This document shows, piece by piece, positions 1 through 7,963 of a stretch of 23,180 nucleotides of DNA. The DNA comes from a virus. Each line of letters opens with the position of its first letter. Positions within the stretch are counted from its first letter, which is position 1. A model generated the notes under the pieces. The model was given only the letters and a program-made list of their open reading frames with translations, searched no databases and was not told the origin of the DNA. The position numbers and the translations under genes were made by a program. The DNA is taken from positions 1 through 23,180 of the IMG/VR virus record IMGVR_UViG_3300031857_001453. The stretch is one strand, 5' to 3'.

Positions 1-1
1 C

Positions 2-223
2 TTCTTTGATGAAATTGCTGAAAGTTTGGATACGGAGTCTCTCCACGGACTCTATATATTACTACAGAATCTAAAGAAAACTAAGACTTTATTTATAATT
101 ACACACAATAATGATCTTAAAAATTTAATAGATGCCCCTACTATAATTACGGTCACCAAGAAGAATGGTGTATCTACAATAGGTAATCAGAAAGTAAAGA
201 AGAAACAAAATGTCAATAGCTAA
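2..223 (+). CDS. gp46/Rad50/SbcC-like recombination ATPase, C-terminal fragment
   Basis: The reading frame is open from the window edge, so only about 73 C-terminal residues are visible. They begin with FFDEIAESLD, a Walker B plus D-loop signature of ABC-type SMC/Rad50/SbcC ATPases, and continue with FIITHN, the H-loop histidine. Spacing between the two is as expected for the head domain. In T4, gp46 with gp47 forms the Mre11/Rad50-type nuclease that resects DNA ends for recombination-dependent replication, and the downstream helicase, ssDNA-binding protein and recombinase fit that role. Its end overlaps the ribonucleotide reductase start by 14 nt, suggesting translational coupling. An ABC ATPase of another SMC-like type cannot be excluded from this fragment alone. 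Confidence 0.75.
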   Translation, partial: FFDEIAESLDTESLHGLYILLQNLKKTKTLFIITHNNDLKNLIDAPTIITVTKKNGVSTIGNQKVKKKQNVNS

Positions 224-2114
224 GTTAACAGGACTAGGTCAAGAAATATTTGAGAAGCGTTATGCATACCCCGGCGAAAAAAATTGGTCCGAGCGTGCGA
301 GAGTTATCGCAAAGACTGCTGCTGGTGCAGAGCGTGATGAGGATAAGGAAAGAGTTGAGCAAAGGTTCTACGAAGCCCTATCATCAGGCGACCTAGTTCC
401 CGGTGGTAGAATCATTTACGGCTCTGGCCGTAACGCTGGTCGCCAAAACCTACTCAACTGCTATGTGATCAACCCACAAGACTCGGTTGAATCCATCGGC
501 AAAACCATTCAGGATATGTACAAGATCTCTTGTGCAGGTGGTGGTATCGGGTTCAATTTCTCTGATATTCGCCCCAAGGGTGACCACATTCAGCAGCAGA
601 AGAACTCTGCCCCCGGTTCAGTCTCTGTTATGCGTATGCTAAACGAGATAGGTAACCATGTTCGTGCAGGCAAGAATCGTCGCACAGCATTGATTGCTAT
701 CTTGAATGTTACACACCCTGACCTACTAGAGTTCCTCCATGTTAAGCTAGACATGAAGGAGTTGAATAACTTTAACATCTCGGTAGGTATTACTGATCGT
801 TTCATTGAAGCGTGCAAGAATAATGAAGATTGGTACTTTACCTTTGCAAACCGTAAGTATCAGATCTATACAGTCAATCGTGTAAATGAAGCGCACCCAA
901 CTCCAGCTACAATTGAGGTAGTTGCTAACTCAGCAGAGGATGCTATTTCTCGTGCTAAGGAACAGTACAAGATTCACTTCACGGACGACTTTACATCTGC
1001 TGAAATTAAGCCATTGAAGGCTCGTGAGCTTTGGGATATGATTTGGGAGAACTCAGTTAAGTCTGGAGATCCCGGCATATTCAATCTAGATCTAGCTAAT
1101 CGTCATACGAATGTATCTTACTTTGAGGAGATGCGTTCAACCAACCCATGCGGTGAAATTCCACTACCTAACTATGGAAACTGCTGCCTAGGTAACATTA
1201 ACTTAGCTAACATGGTTACTGACGGTGAGTTTGACTGGAAGAAGTTTGCTCACACAGTCCGCACTGGCATTCAGTTCCTAGACAATATTCTAGAAGTAAA
1301 TTACTTCCCAACTCCTGAGTGCAGAGAAGTAGGTCATCGTTCACGCCGTATCGGTCTTGGTGTTCTTGGTTATCATTACATGCTAATCAAACTCGGAATC
1401 CGTTATGGTAGTGAGAAGTGTATCGAACTAACTGAGCGTATTGCGATGGCTATGCGGGACATTGCATATATAAAGTCTGCTTATCTTGCAAGAGATAAGG
1501 GTGCTTTCCCTGCATTTGATAGAAAGAAATATCTAGATGAAGGATTTGCAAGAACTTTACCTGCCCGTATCCGACTTCTTGTTAAGGAGCATGGCATTCG
1601 TAACGCTGTTATGCTTACTATTCCCCCTACTGGCACTATCTCTATGCTATGGGGTGTGTCAAGTGGCATCGAGCCTATGTTTGCTCCTATTTACATTCGT
1701 AGATACCGGGATGCAAATGTGTGGAAGGAAGTTATCGTGGTTGATCCTCTACTCCGTGAATACTTTGATTCAGGCAAGTCAATCGAAGGATTCGTAGGGG
1801 CATACGACATAACTCCTGAACAACACCTAGCTGTACAGGCTGCTTGGCAGAAGTATATTGATTCTTCAATCAGCAAGACAATTAACTTGCCAAAGCATGC
1901 AGAAGCTGCCGAACTTAGCACCGTAGCTTTGGATTATGTTGAGTATCTAAAAGGACTTACCATTTATCGTGCAGGATCAAAAGGCAATGAGCCTTTGGAA
2001 GCCGTACCCATGACACCAGAAAACATCGCTAAGTATGTTGGTGATCGTTCAGTAGAGACAGGCATGGCTGATGGTGGTGCTTGCTCTCTGAATGGTGGGG
2101 ACTGCGGAGCTTGA
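210..2114 (+). CDS. nrdJ: Adenosylcobalamin-dependent (class II) ribonucleotide reductase
   Basis: Reduces ribonucleotides to deoxyribonucleotides for phage DNA synthesis. The 634-residue protein has the reductase landmarks: NCYV with Cys84 (first redox Cys), GGGIGFNFS at 110-118, NPCGE at 312-316 (Asn312, radical Cys314, Glu316), Cys325 eleven residues after Cys314 (the short spacing of class II enzymes; class I is longer), and PPTGTIS at 472-478. The C-terminal tail carries Cys625 and Cys632, the likely shuttle pair. No small radical-generating subunit gene is nearby, which supports class II and dependence on host B12. Residues about 211-266 look like an extra segment between the catalytic blocks. 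The start has a weak AAGAAG element upstream and overlaps the previous gene. The next gene starts 2 nt after its stop codon. Confidence 0.93.
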   Translation: MSIAKLTGLGQEIFEKRYAYPGEKNWSERARVIAKTAAGAERDEDKERVEQRFYEALSSGDLVPGGRIIYGSGRNAGRQNLLNCYVINPQDSVESIGKTIQDMYKISCAGGGIGFNFSDIRPKGDHIQQQKNSAPGSVSVMRMLNEIGNHVRAGKNRRTALIAILNVTHPDLLEFLHVKLDMKELNNFNISVGITDRFIEACKNNEDWYFTFANRKYQIYTVNRVNEAHPTPATIEVVANSAEDAISRAKEQYKIHFTDDFTSAEIKPLKARELWDMIWENSVKSGDPGIFNLDLANRHTNVSYFEEMRSTNPCGEIPLPNYGNCCLGNINLANMVTDGEFDWKKFAHTVRTGIQFLDNILEVNYFPTPECREVGHRSRRIGLGVLGYHYMLIKLGIRYGSEKCIELTERIAMAMRDIAYIKSAYLARDKGAFPAFDRKKYLDEGFARTLPARIRLLVKEHGIRNAVMLTIPPTGTISMLWGVSSGIEPMFAPIYIRRYRDANVWKEVIVVDPLLREYFDSGKSIEGFVGAYDITPEQHLAVQAAWQKYIDSSISKTINLPKHAEAAELSTVALDYVEYLKGLTIYRAGSKGNEPLEAVPMTPENIAKYVGDRSVETGMADGGACSLNGGDCGA

Positions 2115-2115
2115 T

Positions 2116-2529
2116 ATGCCGACATACGAGTTTAGCTGTCACAAGTGTGAACTAATTTTCGAGCACATATATCAATCCGTACCAAAGAATATTCCTAAAA
2201 AGAAAAAGTGTCCTGAATGTGGAAAACTTGCAGAGAAGATGATTTCGGCTGGAGTTTTCCACATGAAGGGAATGCCTTACAGGTTAGGAAAAACTGAGGT
2301 CACTGCCTTCTATAATGAGGCCATACGGGATAGCAAGGAGCGACTCAATGTTGATAACACACCTAGCCCGTACAGAAGATATGTTCCTACACAAAACGCT
2401 GTAAAAAGTGGTATGATGCGTGTAATGTCAGAATCTGAGATTAGCAGGAAACAATCCCTTACCCATAAGGTAGGGGAGAACATCAATAACATCAAAGACA
2501 AACTGGTTAAGAAAAAGAAAAATGTATAA
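2116..2529 (+). CDS. FmdB-like zinc ribbon protein
   Basis: A 137-residue protein starting MPTYEF, the usual opening of the FmdB-type putative regulatory zinc ribbon family. Cys8/Cys11 and Cys32/Cys35 form two CxxC knuckles that would bind one zinc. This is followed by the ISAGVFHMKG stretch, also typical of the family, and then a Lys/Arg-rich C-terminal half. The ATG at 2116 is preferred over an upstream in-frame start at 2092 because it restores the family N-terminus and begins 2 nt after the reductase stop codon, with GGAG upstream. The exact role of FmdB-like proteins is poorly defined; nucleic-acid or protein binding is inferred from the ribbon. It overlaps the helicase start by 8 nt. 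Confidence 0.72.
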   Translation: MPTYEFSCHKCELIFEHIYQSVPKNIPKKKKCPECGKLAEKMISAGVFHMKGMPYRLGKTEVTAFYNEAIRDSKERLNVDNTPSPYRRYVPTQNAVKSGMMRVMSESEISRKQSLTHKVGENINNIKDKLVKKKKNV

Positions 2530-3823
2530 TTTCGCAGAATCAATCCAACGAGGCATTTTGTATCTAGTGAAGTCTAACCGAGACTTCTACCTAGAGATTG
2601 TGAACCTCGTAAAGCCTGAGTACTTCGAAGCCAAGATCCATTCTCAGATTTATACCATCGTAACTGAATATTACGAGAAGTATAAGGAAATTCCAACTGA
2701 TGATTTGATCATTGAAGAGGCCAAGAAGTTTAAGCGGCAGGGGCAGGATCTATCTGATTACGCTGATGAACTAGAGTTTATCAACAAGTTGGATGTCCAG
2801 TCGATTGGTCACCAGCAATATTATCTTGATATCATTGAAAACTTCGCCAAACGGGAAGCAATGAAGGGTGCGATTGTAGATTCGTTAACCCTGATTAAGG
2901 AAGATAAGTTTGGTGAGGTAGAAGATCGTGTTCGTCAGGCATTGATGATTTCTCGATCTGTTGATAACGGTCAGGTTTATTTTGATGATTTACAGGACCG
3001 TTGGGATCGCACATATAATGTTGCAAAGAGAGACTCATTCAAGACTATTTTGCGCTCCCTGAATCGTAACATGGAGGGTGGATCTATGCGAAAGGAGCTA
3101 TGTATGGTTGTGGCTCCTGCTGGTGTAGGTAAGTCCTTATACCTTGTGAATCAAGGAGTTACCTCTTTGATGGAGAACCGCAAGGTTTTGTATGTATCTC
3201 TAGAAATGAGTGAGGATCGTCTTGCACAGCGGTTCGACTCTGTAATGACTTTGTTGCCTCAGTCCCGTCTAAAGGACTATACAGGCGAAGTTAAGGAACG
3301 CTTGGATATCTTCTGCAAGGAATTCCCTGATGGTAAGTTGGTAATCAAGGAATTCCCAACGGGTCGTGCTAATGTTAATAACATTAGAGCACTTCTTAAT
3401 CAGCTAAAGAACTATGAAAACTTTACCCCTGATGTTCTCATTGTTGATTATCTTGAGTTACTACGCCCTATTGCTGAAGGTATGCCTGAATACCAAGCAC
3501 AGGAAAGGATCGCGCAAGAGCTTCGTGGACTTGCTGTAGAGCATAATATCCTAGTCTGGACGGCCACACAAACAAACCGTGCTGGTCGCAGGGCAGAGAT
3601 TATTACAGATGCCGAAATGGCAGACAGCTACGGTAAGGTTCGTCCTTGTGATTTCGTGGTTAGTTTAAACCAGAACGAGGAAGAGTACGAAGATGGCAGA
3701 ATAAGGGTTTATGTCATTAAGTCTCGTAACGCTCGTAAGGGATTTATCGTACCTTTAGATGTGGACTATAATACTCTTAGAATGACGGAAGGAGTCATGG
3801 AACAAAATGAAGCGGAAGCCTGA
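2522..3823 (+). CDS. Replicative DNA helicase, DnaB/T4 gp41-like
   Basis: A 433-residue RecA-fold hexameric helicase that would unwind DNA at the phage fork. The N-terminal 150 residues resemble a DnaB-type helical domain. The C-terminal ATPase has Walker A APAGVGKS at 198-205, the DnaB-type SLEMSEDRLAQR segment starting near 226, Walker B VLIVDY at 305-310, an ATQTNRAG sensor-type region and a SRNARKG arginine region near the end. Length matches T4 gp41/DnaB enzymes. No primase domain is fused and no primase gene is seen in the window. The 8-nt overlap with the upstream gene and 17-nt overlap with the downstream gene suggest co-translation in one operon. Confidence 0.9.
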   Translation: MYNFAESIQRGILYLVKSNRDFYLEIVNLVKPEYFEAKIHSQIYTIVTEYYEKYKEIPTDDLIIEEAKKFKRQGQDLSDYADELEFINKLDVQSIGHQQYYLDIIENFAKREAMKGAIVDSLTLIKEDKFGEVEDRVRQALMISRSVDNGQVYFDDLQDRWDRTYNVAKRDSFKTILRSLNRNMEGGSMRKELCMVVAPAGVGKSLYLVNQGVTSLMENRKVLYVSLEMSEDRLAQRFDSVMTLLPQSRLKDYTGEVKERLDIFCKEFPDGKLVIKEFPTGRANVNNIRALLNQLKNYENFTPDVLIVDYLELLRPIAEGMPEYQAQERIAQELRGLAVEHNILVWTATQTNRAGRRAEIITDAEMADSYGKVRPCDFVVSLNQNEEEYEDGRIRVYVIKSRNARKGFIVPLDVDYNTLRMTEGVMEQNEAEA

Positions 3824-4181
3824 TCATCTTATGAACCAAATAATTGACGCTAAAATTACCCATGTGGATGCTGGGTGGGCTAAGTTTCAATTAAAATTTA
3901 CTAATGACATCCCATGTTCTCCTGACGAATGTGCTGGGTTTACAAACTTAAACTCATACATAATCTATGTCGATGATAGATTGCCTAGTGAATACTTTAG
4001 AGAAGTCCTGCTCCACGAGATGACACATTTGATGATGGAAATCTCTGGATACACAGATCCTGATGAGGACAAAGAATTTAATCCAACCAACGAACAGCTA
4101 ACAACTAATTTAAGCAGGAGTCTCCTATTATTGATGAGGCTCAATCCCAAACTGTTTAAAATACTAGTGGACACACAATGA
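3807..4181 (+). CDS. Putative zinc metallopeptidase (HExxH)
   Basis: A 124-residue protein with LLHEMTHLMM at 68-77, giving the zincin motif His70-Glu71-x-x-His74. A downstream NEQL segment near residue 94 could supply the third zinc ligand, as in small ImmA/IrrE- or SprT-like phage peptidases. The substrate is unknown; small phage proteins of this shape are usually annotated only as putative metallopeptidases. The ATG at 3807 has GGAAGGAG about a dozen nt upstream and overlaps the helicase gene by 17 nt; an in-frame ATG at 3831 is an alternative. Its end overlaps the next start by 4 nt (ATGA). Confidence 0.65.
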   Translation: MKRKPDHLMNQIIDAKITHVDAGWAKFQLKFTNDIPCSPDECAGFTNLNSYIIYVDDRLPSEYFREVLLHEMTHLMMEISGYTDPDEDKEFNPTNEQLTTNLSRSLLLLMRLNPKLFKILVDTQ

Positions 4182-4618
4182 AGTCTGAAATTATAAAGAA
4201 CATCGCAGACAAGCTCGACATGGAACTCTATATCAGCCTATGCGATAATCTAACTTTGATAGACAAACATCAAGTTGATCATGAACTGGAGCGTCAATCT
4301 TCTATTTATGCGTACTATGCTGGAGCCATGGTACTTGTAAAACAGAAGATGGATTCCGTAGAAGTACAAATAGAACAAAAGTCTGCACAAGTACGCCTTG
4401 CTGCTGTAGATGGTGCAGATAAAAAGATCACGGATAAAAACCTAGAGGCAATCGTTTCAGCAGACCCTGAGATTTTTGTACTCAAACAGGACTATAACAA
4501 CCTCACAACACGCTACTCCCTCTTGAAGTCGCTAGTGACTGCTCTCGACCACAAGAAGGATATGCTAATTCAACTGTCTAGTAACCAAAGAGCAGAAACC
4601 AAGCTATACGCTAAGTAA
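4178..4618 (+). CDS. Helical protein, possibly UvsY-like recombination mediator
   Basis: A 146-residue, charged, largely helical protein with no Cys-rich or enzymatic motif. Residues 35-70 and 105-140 look like long amphipathic helices, separated by a KKITDKNLEAIV segment. The overall pattern (tyrosine-rich helix, short linker, second long helix) and its place immediately before the gp32-like gene recall T4 UvsY, which loads the recombinase onto gp32-coated ssDNA. This is an inference from architecture and neighbourhood, not from a diagnostic motif. It could equally be an unrelated coiled-coil protein. Start overlaps the previous stop codon in ATGA. Confidence 0.5.
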   Translation: MKSEIIKNIADKLDMELYISLCDNLTLIDKHQVDHELERQSSIYAYYAGAMVLVKQKMDSVEVQIEQKSAQVRLAAVDGADKKITDKNLEAIVSADPEIFVLKQDYNNLTTRYSLLKSLVTALDHKKDMLIQLSSNQRAETKLYAK

Positions 4619-4632
4619 CGGAGAAAACTAAC

Positions 4633-5409
4633 ATGGGAAAAGTAGATCTAGATGCGCTTCGTAAGAAGCATGAAGCCCTTCAGTCAGGTAAGACGGGCGG
4701 TGGCGGTCAGGACTTCCTCAAGAACTTTGTTCAGCTAGAGGAAGGTACAACAACTCTTCGCATTCTTCCCCCTAAGGGCGAGAACGATCCTTTGTTCTAT
4801 GCGGAGACTAAGATTCACCGCATCGGAGAGGGTGAGAATGTAAAGAACTTCCATTGCCGTAAGGTACACAATGAAAAGTGTCCTCTCTGTGATGCCTACT
4901 ATAAGTTGTGGGATTACAGCAAGAAGACTGGCAAGGATGGCAAGGATCAGTATGCGACTCTCGCTCGCTTGATCAAGCCTCGTGAACGCTACTACTTGAA
5001 TGTAGCTGTCCGTCCTGCTAACGAGGTCAAGATTCTTTCAATCGGTCAGATCGTCTTTAAGAAGATCTTGAATACGATGATGGATCCTGACTACGGTGAT
5101 ATCACCGACTTGAAGACTGGATACGATTTCAAGATCGTAAAGGAAATGGACGGCGGGTTCCCGAAGTACGACCAATCTAGCCCTCGTCCCAAGTCATCTC
5201 CAGCAGGAACAGGTCAGGAGATCGCTGCCTTCATGGAATCACTCCATGATATTCACGCACTAGTCAAGTTGGAAGACTTTGAAGAAATGCGTAAGAGCGC
5301 AGACATCCTGCTTGCTGAGATTGGTATTGCTTCACTCTCACCCAGAGTTGTGTCTTCTCCAGCAGAAGGTAACGATGACGGTGATTATTTATCAAAACTA
5401 AAAGGATGA
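4633..5409 (+). CDS. Single-stranded DNA-binding protein, T4 gp32-like
   Basis: A 258-residue protein with the gp32 plan. It has a basic N-terminus for cooperativity, then a core starting around LRILPP (42-47) with a compact zinc-type cluster His74, Cys75, His79, Cys83 and Cys86 (motif HNEKCPLCDAYYK). The end is acidic (EGNDDGDYL), like the gp32 tail that binds partner proteins. It would coat ssDNA during replication and recombination and work with the helicase and RecA-like recombinase here. Ribosome binding site GGAG lies about 10 nt before the ATG. It sits in the replication operon right after the possible recombination mediator. Confidence 0.85.
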   Translation: MGKVDLDALRKKHEALQSGKTGGGGQDFLKNFVQLEEGTTTLRILPPKGENDPLFYAETKIHRIGEGENVKNFHCRKVHNEKCPLCDAYYKLWDYSKKTGKDGKDQYATLARLIKPRERYYLNVAVRPANEVKILSIGQIVFKKILNTMMDPDYGDITDLKTGYDFKIVKEMDGGFPKYDQSSPRPKSSPAGTGQEIAAFMESLHDIHALVKLEDFEEMRKSADILLAEIGIASLSPRVVSSPAEGNDDGDYLSKLKG

Positions 5410-5411
5410 TT

Positions 5412-6035
5412 ATGATTAAAAACTTTATACTAGGTGTGGTACTTTCGCTAGGTTTAGCTTCCTGTCCCGGATTTACATTCGGAGGGGGCAACACCGAGGA
5501 TCCTGTAGCACCTCTAGTTATCACAGAGACAAGTAATGTTACGCCCGAATCACTAGAGAGTAAACAATCTGTAGTGATTCCTATTGAGACTCTTGGTGGT
5601 GATGTAGGTGATGCCCTTAAGCTCGAATTTGAGAAGCGTGGTACTCAACCTGTAATCACTACAAAGGATCATCTCAAGGATACCCCGGGCGCAATGGTTG
5701 TAACCTTGGATGCAAACGCAACGCAAGAAATTCTATCCCCGAGTGTGGTTAGTTTGATTGCAAATGTGTTTGGGTCTACGATTCCGGGATCAGCACCATG
5801 GATGCAGCTACTTGTTGTGGTTCTACCCTTCCTGTCTAGTAGATTCCGCAAACACACCGTTACAGCAGCCAAGCGTGTAATTCCCGGTGTTGAAGGGCCT
5901 AACCATGATGGTAAGATTCCCAACTTGGATGACTTGCGTGAAGCTCTCATTGACTTGAGCAAGGCTGTCACACTAGCTCCCAAGGAATCTGGTGATGTGA
6001 TTACTCAACAAAAATCACAGCAAATCAACGGCTAA
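5412..6035 (+). CDS. Predicted lipoprotein of unknown function
   Basis: A 207-residue protein with an N-terminal signal: Lys3, a hydrophobic run and LASC at 15-18, a lipobox with Cys18 as the predicted lipidation site. A second hydrophobic stretch (SAPWMQLLVVVLPFLSS, roughly residues 124-140) could be a membrane segment, followed by basic residues (RFRKH). The rest is not recognised. The ATG at 5412 is chosen over 5406 because AAAGGA at 5401-5406 is then correctly spaced. It is the last gene before an intrinsic terminator. A lipoprotein in a replication operon could be an outer-spanin, superinfection-exclusion or envelope protein; nothing decides between these. Confidence 0.62.
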   Translation: MIKNFILGVVLSLGLASCPGFTFGGGNTEDPVAPLVITETSNVTPESLESKQSVVIPIETLGGDVGDALKLEFEKRGTQPVITTKDHLKDTPGAMVVTLDANATQEILSPSVVSLIANVFGSTIPGSAPWMQLLVVVLPFLSSRFRKHTVTAAKRVIPGVEGPNHDGKIPNLDDLREALIDLSKAVTLAPKESGDVITQQKSQQING

Positions 6036-6050
6036 TTTAAGTTAGAAAGA

Positions 6051-6063
6051 CTATTATGGATGA
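6051..6063 (+). promoter_or_regulatory. Candidate -10-type promoter, CTATTATGGATGA
   Basis: TATTAT at 6052-6057 within a 13-mer that recurs, with small changes, at 12746, 14427 and 17819. No convincing -35 is seen. A start 7-8 nt downstream would fall inside the terminator hairpin and give a leader of about 26 nt to the glycosyltransferase gene. Confidence 0.4.
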
Positions 6064-6090
6064 GAGGCTAATACCCTCTCATCTTTTTTT
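6059..6090 (+). terminator. Intrinsic terminator
   Basis: A perfect 9-bp stem, GATGAGAGG (6059-6067) with CCTCTCATC (6075-6083), a 7-nt loop and seven T residues (6084-6090). It ends the replication operon. The next start codon begins at 6091, directly after the T tract. Confidence 0.88.
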
Positions 6091-7344
6091 ATGCACAAAG
6101 AAATACTTAACGATACATATTCAATTGATTTTTGGAAATCACAACAAGGATTTCCGGGGCTAAACAGACCACTACGAATCGCTGTGGCACTACCAAACAA
6201 AGGTGGTTGTGCTTATTACCGTGCGATAGTTCCATATGCCAAATTAGCACAGCTATACCCAAATGTAGTTGAAGTTAGATTTACTGAAAACATATTGGGA
6301 TTGAATGAGGAAGCTGCCAAGAAGGGTGTGTTCTCTTGGATTACTGATTGGCAGTGGGATGATATGGATTGGTCTGATGTCGTGATGACCAACAACATAT
6401 CCAACTATGGTGGGCAGTATACTGCTCGCATATGTGGCAAGGCAAAAGAACGGGGCAAGGTATTCCATTATGACACGGATGACTTGCTTACTCAGTTGTA
6501 TAAGGGGCACAGACTAGAATCCGTTTATGAAAACGGATTGTCCGATCTTACTAAGTTTATATACAACAATAGTGATATTGTTACAGTTACTCAGCGTAAG
6601 TTCCAAGATAGAATTAAAGAGTATATGGGTAGTGGCATCTTGGCTGTAGTCAAGAATGCTATTGATTACACTTTACCCTGTTGGAATTCTCCAAGATCTG
6701 TAGTGCCAAAAGACAGATTTGTTAGAGTTGGCTGGGCAGGAGGCATTCACCATGAGGAGGATGTCAAAGAGTTCGCGGGAGTTCCTAATCTCGTTAACCA
6801 AAGAGCAGGAAAAGAAAAAGTTCGTTGGGACTTTTATGGTAAGCCTCCAGTAGACCCAAACACAGGCCCTGATTGGCAACAAGATGTATGGAAGAACTAC
6901 GAGCGTATAATCATGATGGGTCTAAAGGGTAGTCGCAACTACACTATCAATCCTGCTATGCCTACAGACCAATATGGTGTAATGTATAGCCATATGGAGA
7001 TGGCTATAGCACCTTTGCAGATGAACGAATTTAACGACTCCAAGTCTGAGATCAAGGTTGCAGAGGCAGGCAGATATTGTGTTCCCCTGATTGCATCTAA
7101 TGTTGGGTGCTATGATGAAACTATAATAAATGGTAAGACAGGATTCTTAATTCCTCACGATGCTCCAAAGAGTGAGTGGGTATCTACACTGGCTAAGGTG
7201 ATCAAGGATCGTGATCTACGAATTGAAATGGGTAAAAACCTAAATCAAGTCACTGAACAGTACTTTGATCTTAACAAGGTCGTACACCATAGACTAACCA
7301 TGTACAAGAAATTTTATGACTGGAAAAACTCAACCAAAATTTAG
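6091..7344 (+). CDS. Glycosyltransferase, GT4/GT-B-like
   Basis: A 417-residue GT-B-type transferase that would move a sugar from a nucleotide-sugar donor to an unknown acceptor. The N-terminal half opens with RIAVALPNKGGCAYYR (29-44), a Rossmann-type strand and loop. The C-terminal half has DSKSEIKVAEAG (316-327) followed by PLIASNVGCYDE and NGKTGFLIP, the donor-binding pattern of GT4 enzymes with the E-x7-E spacing (Glu318 region is Lys; Glu320 and Glu325 are visible). The start codon directly follows a terminator T tract and has no Shine-Dalgarno sequence; no alternative in-frame ATG lies close by. It is first in the accessory cassette and overlaps the next gene by 29 nt. Confidence 0.82.
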   Translation: MHKEILNDTYSIDFWKSQQGFPGLNRPLRIAVALPNKGGCAYYRAIVPYAKLAQLYPNVVEVRFTENILGLNEEAAKKGVFSWITDWQWDDMDWSDVVMTNNISNYGGQYTARICGKAKERGKVFHYDTDDLLTQLYKGHRLESVYENGLSDLTKFIYNNSDIVTVTQRKFQDRIKEYMGSGILAVVKNAIDYTLPCWNSPRSVVPKDRFVRVGWAGGIHHEEDVKEFAGVPNLVNQRAGKEKVRWDFYGKPPVDPNTGPDWQQDVWKNYERIIMMGLKGSRNYTINPAMPTDQYGVMYSHMEMAIAPLQMNEFNDSKSEIKVAEAGRYCVPLIASNVGCYDETIINGKTGFLIPHDAPKSEWVSTLAKVIKDRDLRIEMGKNLNQVTEQYFDLNKVVHHRLTMYKKFYDWKNSTKI

Positions 7345-7963
7345 TATTATAGTACCTCACTACGATAAGTCTATATCAGATGAATCGTTTATTCAAGGTA
7401 TGACTAGTTTAAAAAATCAAACTTTTAAAGATTTTGAGGTTTTATTATATCATGACGGTCCAACAAGCCGACGAATTCCTGATATAAATATAACCAATCT
7501 AAAAATAAAGATAACTGAAAAAAGATACAACAACTGGGGGCACTCTCTTCGTGACATGGGTATTCGAGAAGCATCTGGAGATTATATAATTCACTTTAAT
7601 CCAGATAACATCTTGTATCCATACGCACTACAAATTATTCACGAAAAAACGGAAGAGGTGATTCCATTTCAGCCAACTAATGAGATTGTAATCTTTCCTA
7701 TTTTGATGAAAGGAATGCAATGCAATGGTAAGGTTGTATGGAGAGAAAAGCAAAATGCAGATCATAAAGACATGATTTTTACAGGTTACCCAACCATAAA
7801 GTATAATATTGACTGCATGCAGTTAGTTATGAAAAAAAGCACTTGGTTGTATCATAATGGATGGTCTGATAAAACAGAGGAATCTGATGGTAATATGTAT
7901 CCTTTGTTTGTTAGAATGTATGGGGCACGGTATTGTAGCAAAATTTTAGGAGAACACAAATGA
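7316..7963 (+). CDS. Glycosyltransferase, GT2-like (GT-A fold)
   Basis: A 215-residue protein with FSIIVPHYDK at the N-terminus, SLKNQTFKDFEVLLYHDG (31-48) and HFNPDN (93-98), a layout typical of GT2 family transferases in which the last motif replaces the usual metal-binding DxD. It is shorter than many GT2 enzymes, and the C-terminal acceptor region is reduced. Substrate unknown. From here to 12290 the DNA becomes clearly more AT-rich than the replication genes, suggesting separate origin. It overlaps the upstream gene by 29 nt and the downstream one by 4 nt. Confidence 0.75.
   Translation: MTGKTQPKFSIIVPHYDKSISDESFIQGMTSLKNQTFKDFEVLLYHDGPTSRRIPDINITNLKIKITEKRYNNWGHSLRDMGIREASGDYIIHFNPDNILYPYALQIIHEKTEEVIPFQPTNEIVIFPILMKGMQCNGKVVWREKQNADHKDMIFTGYPTIKYNIDCMQLVMKKSTWLYHNGWSDKTEESDGNMYPLFVRMYGARYCSKILGEHK

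Noticed and set aside
1481-1921. Minus-strand and alternate-frame open frames within the ribonucleotide reductase
   Set aside because: They lie entirely inside a strongly conserved coding frame, lack ribosome binding sites and encode no recognisable protein.
5412-6035. Outer spanin assignment for the lipoprotein
   Set aside because: The protein is far longer than usual o-spanins, has a second hydrophobic segment, and no paired inner spanin or endolysin is nearby.
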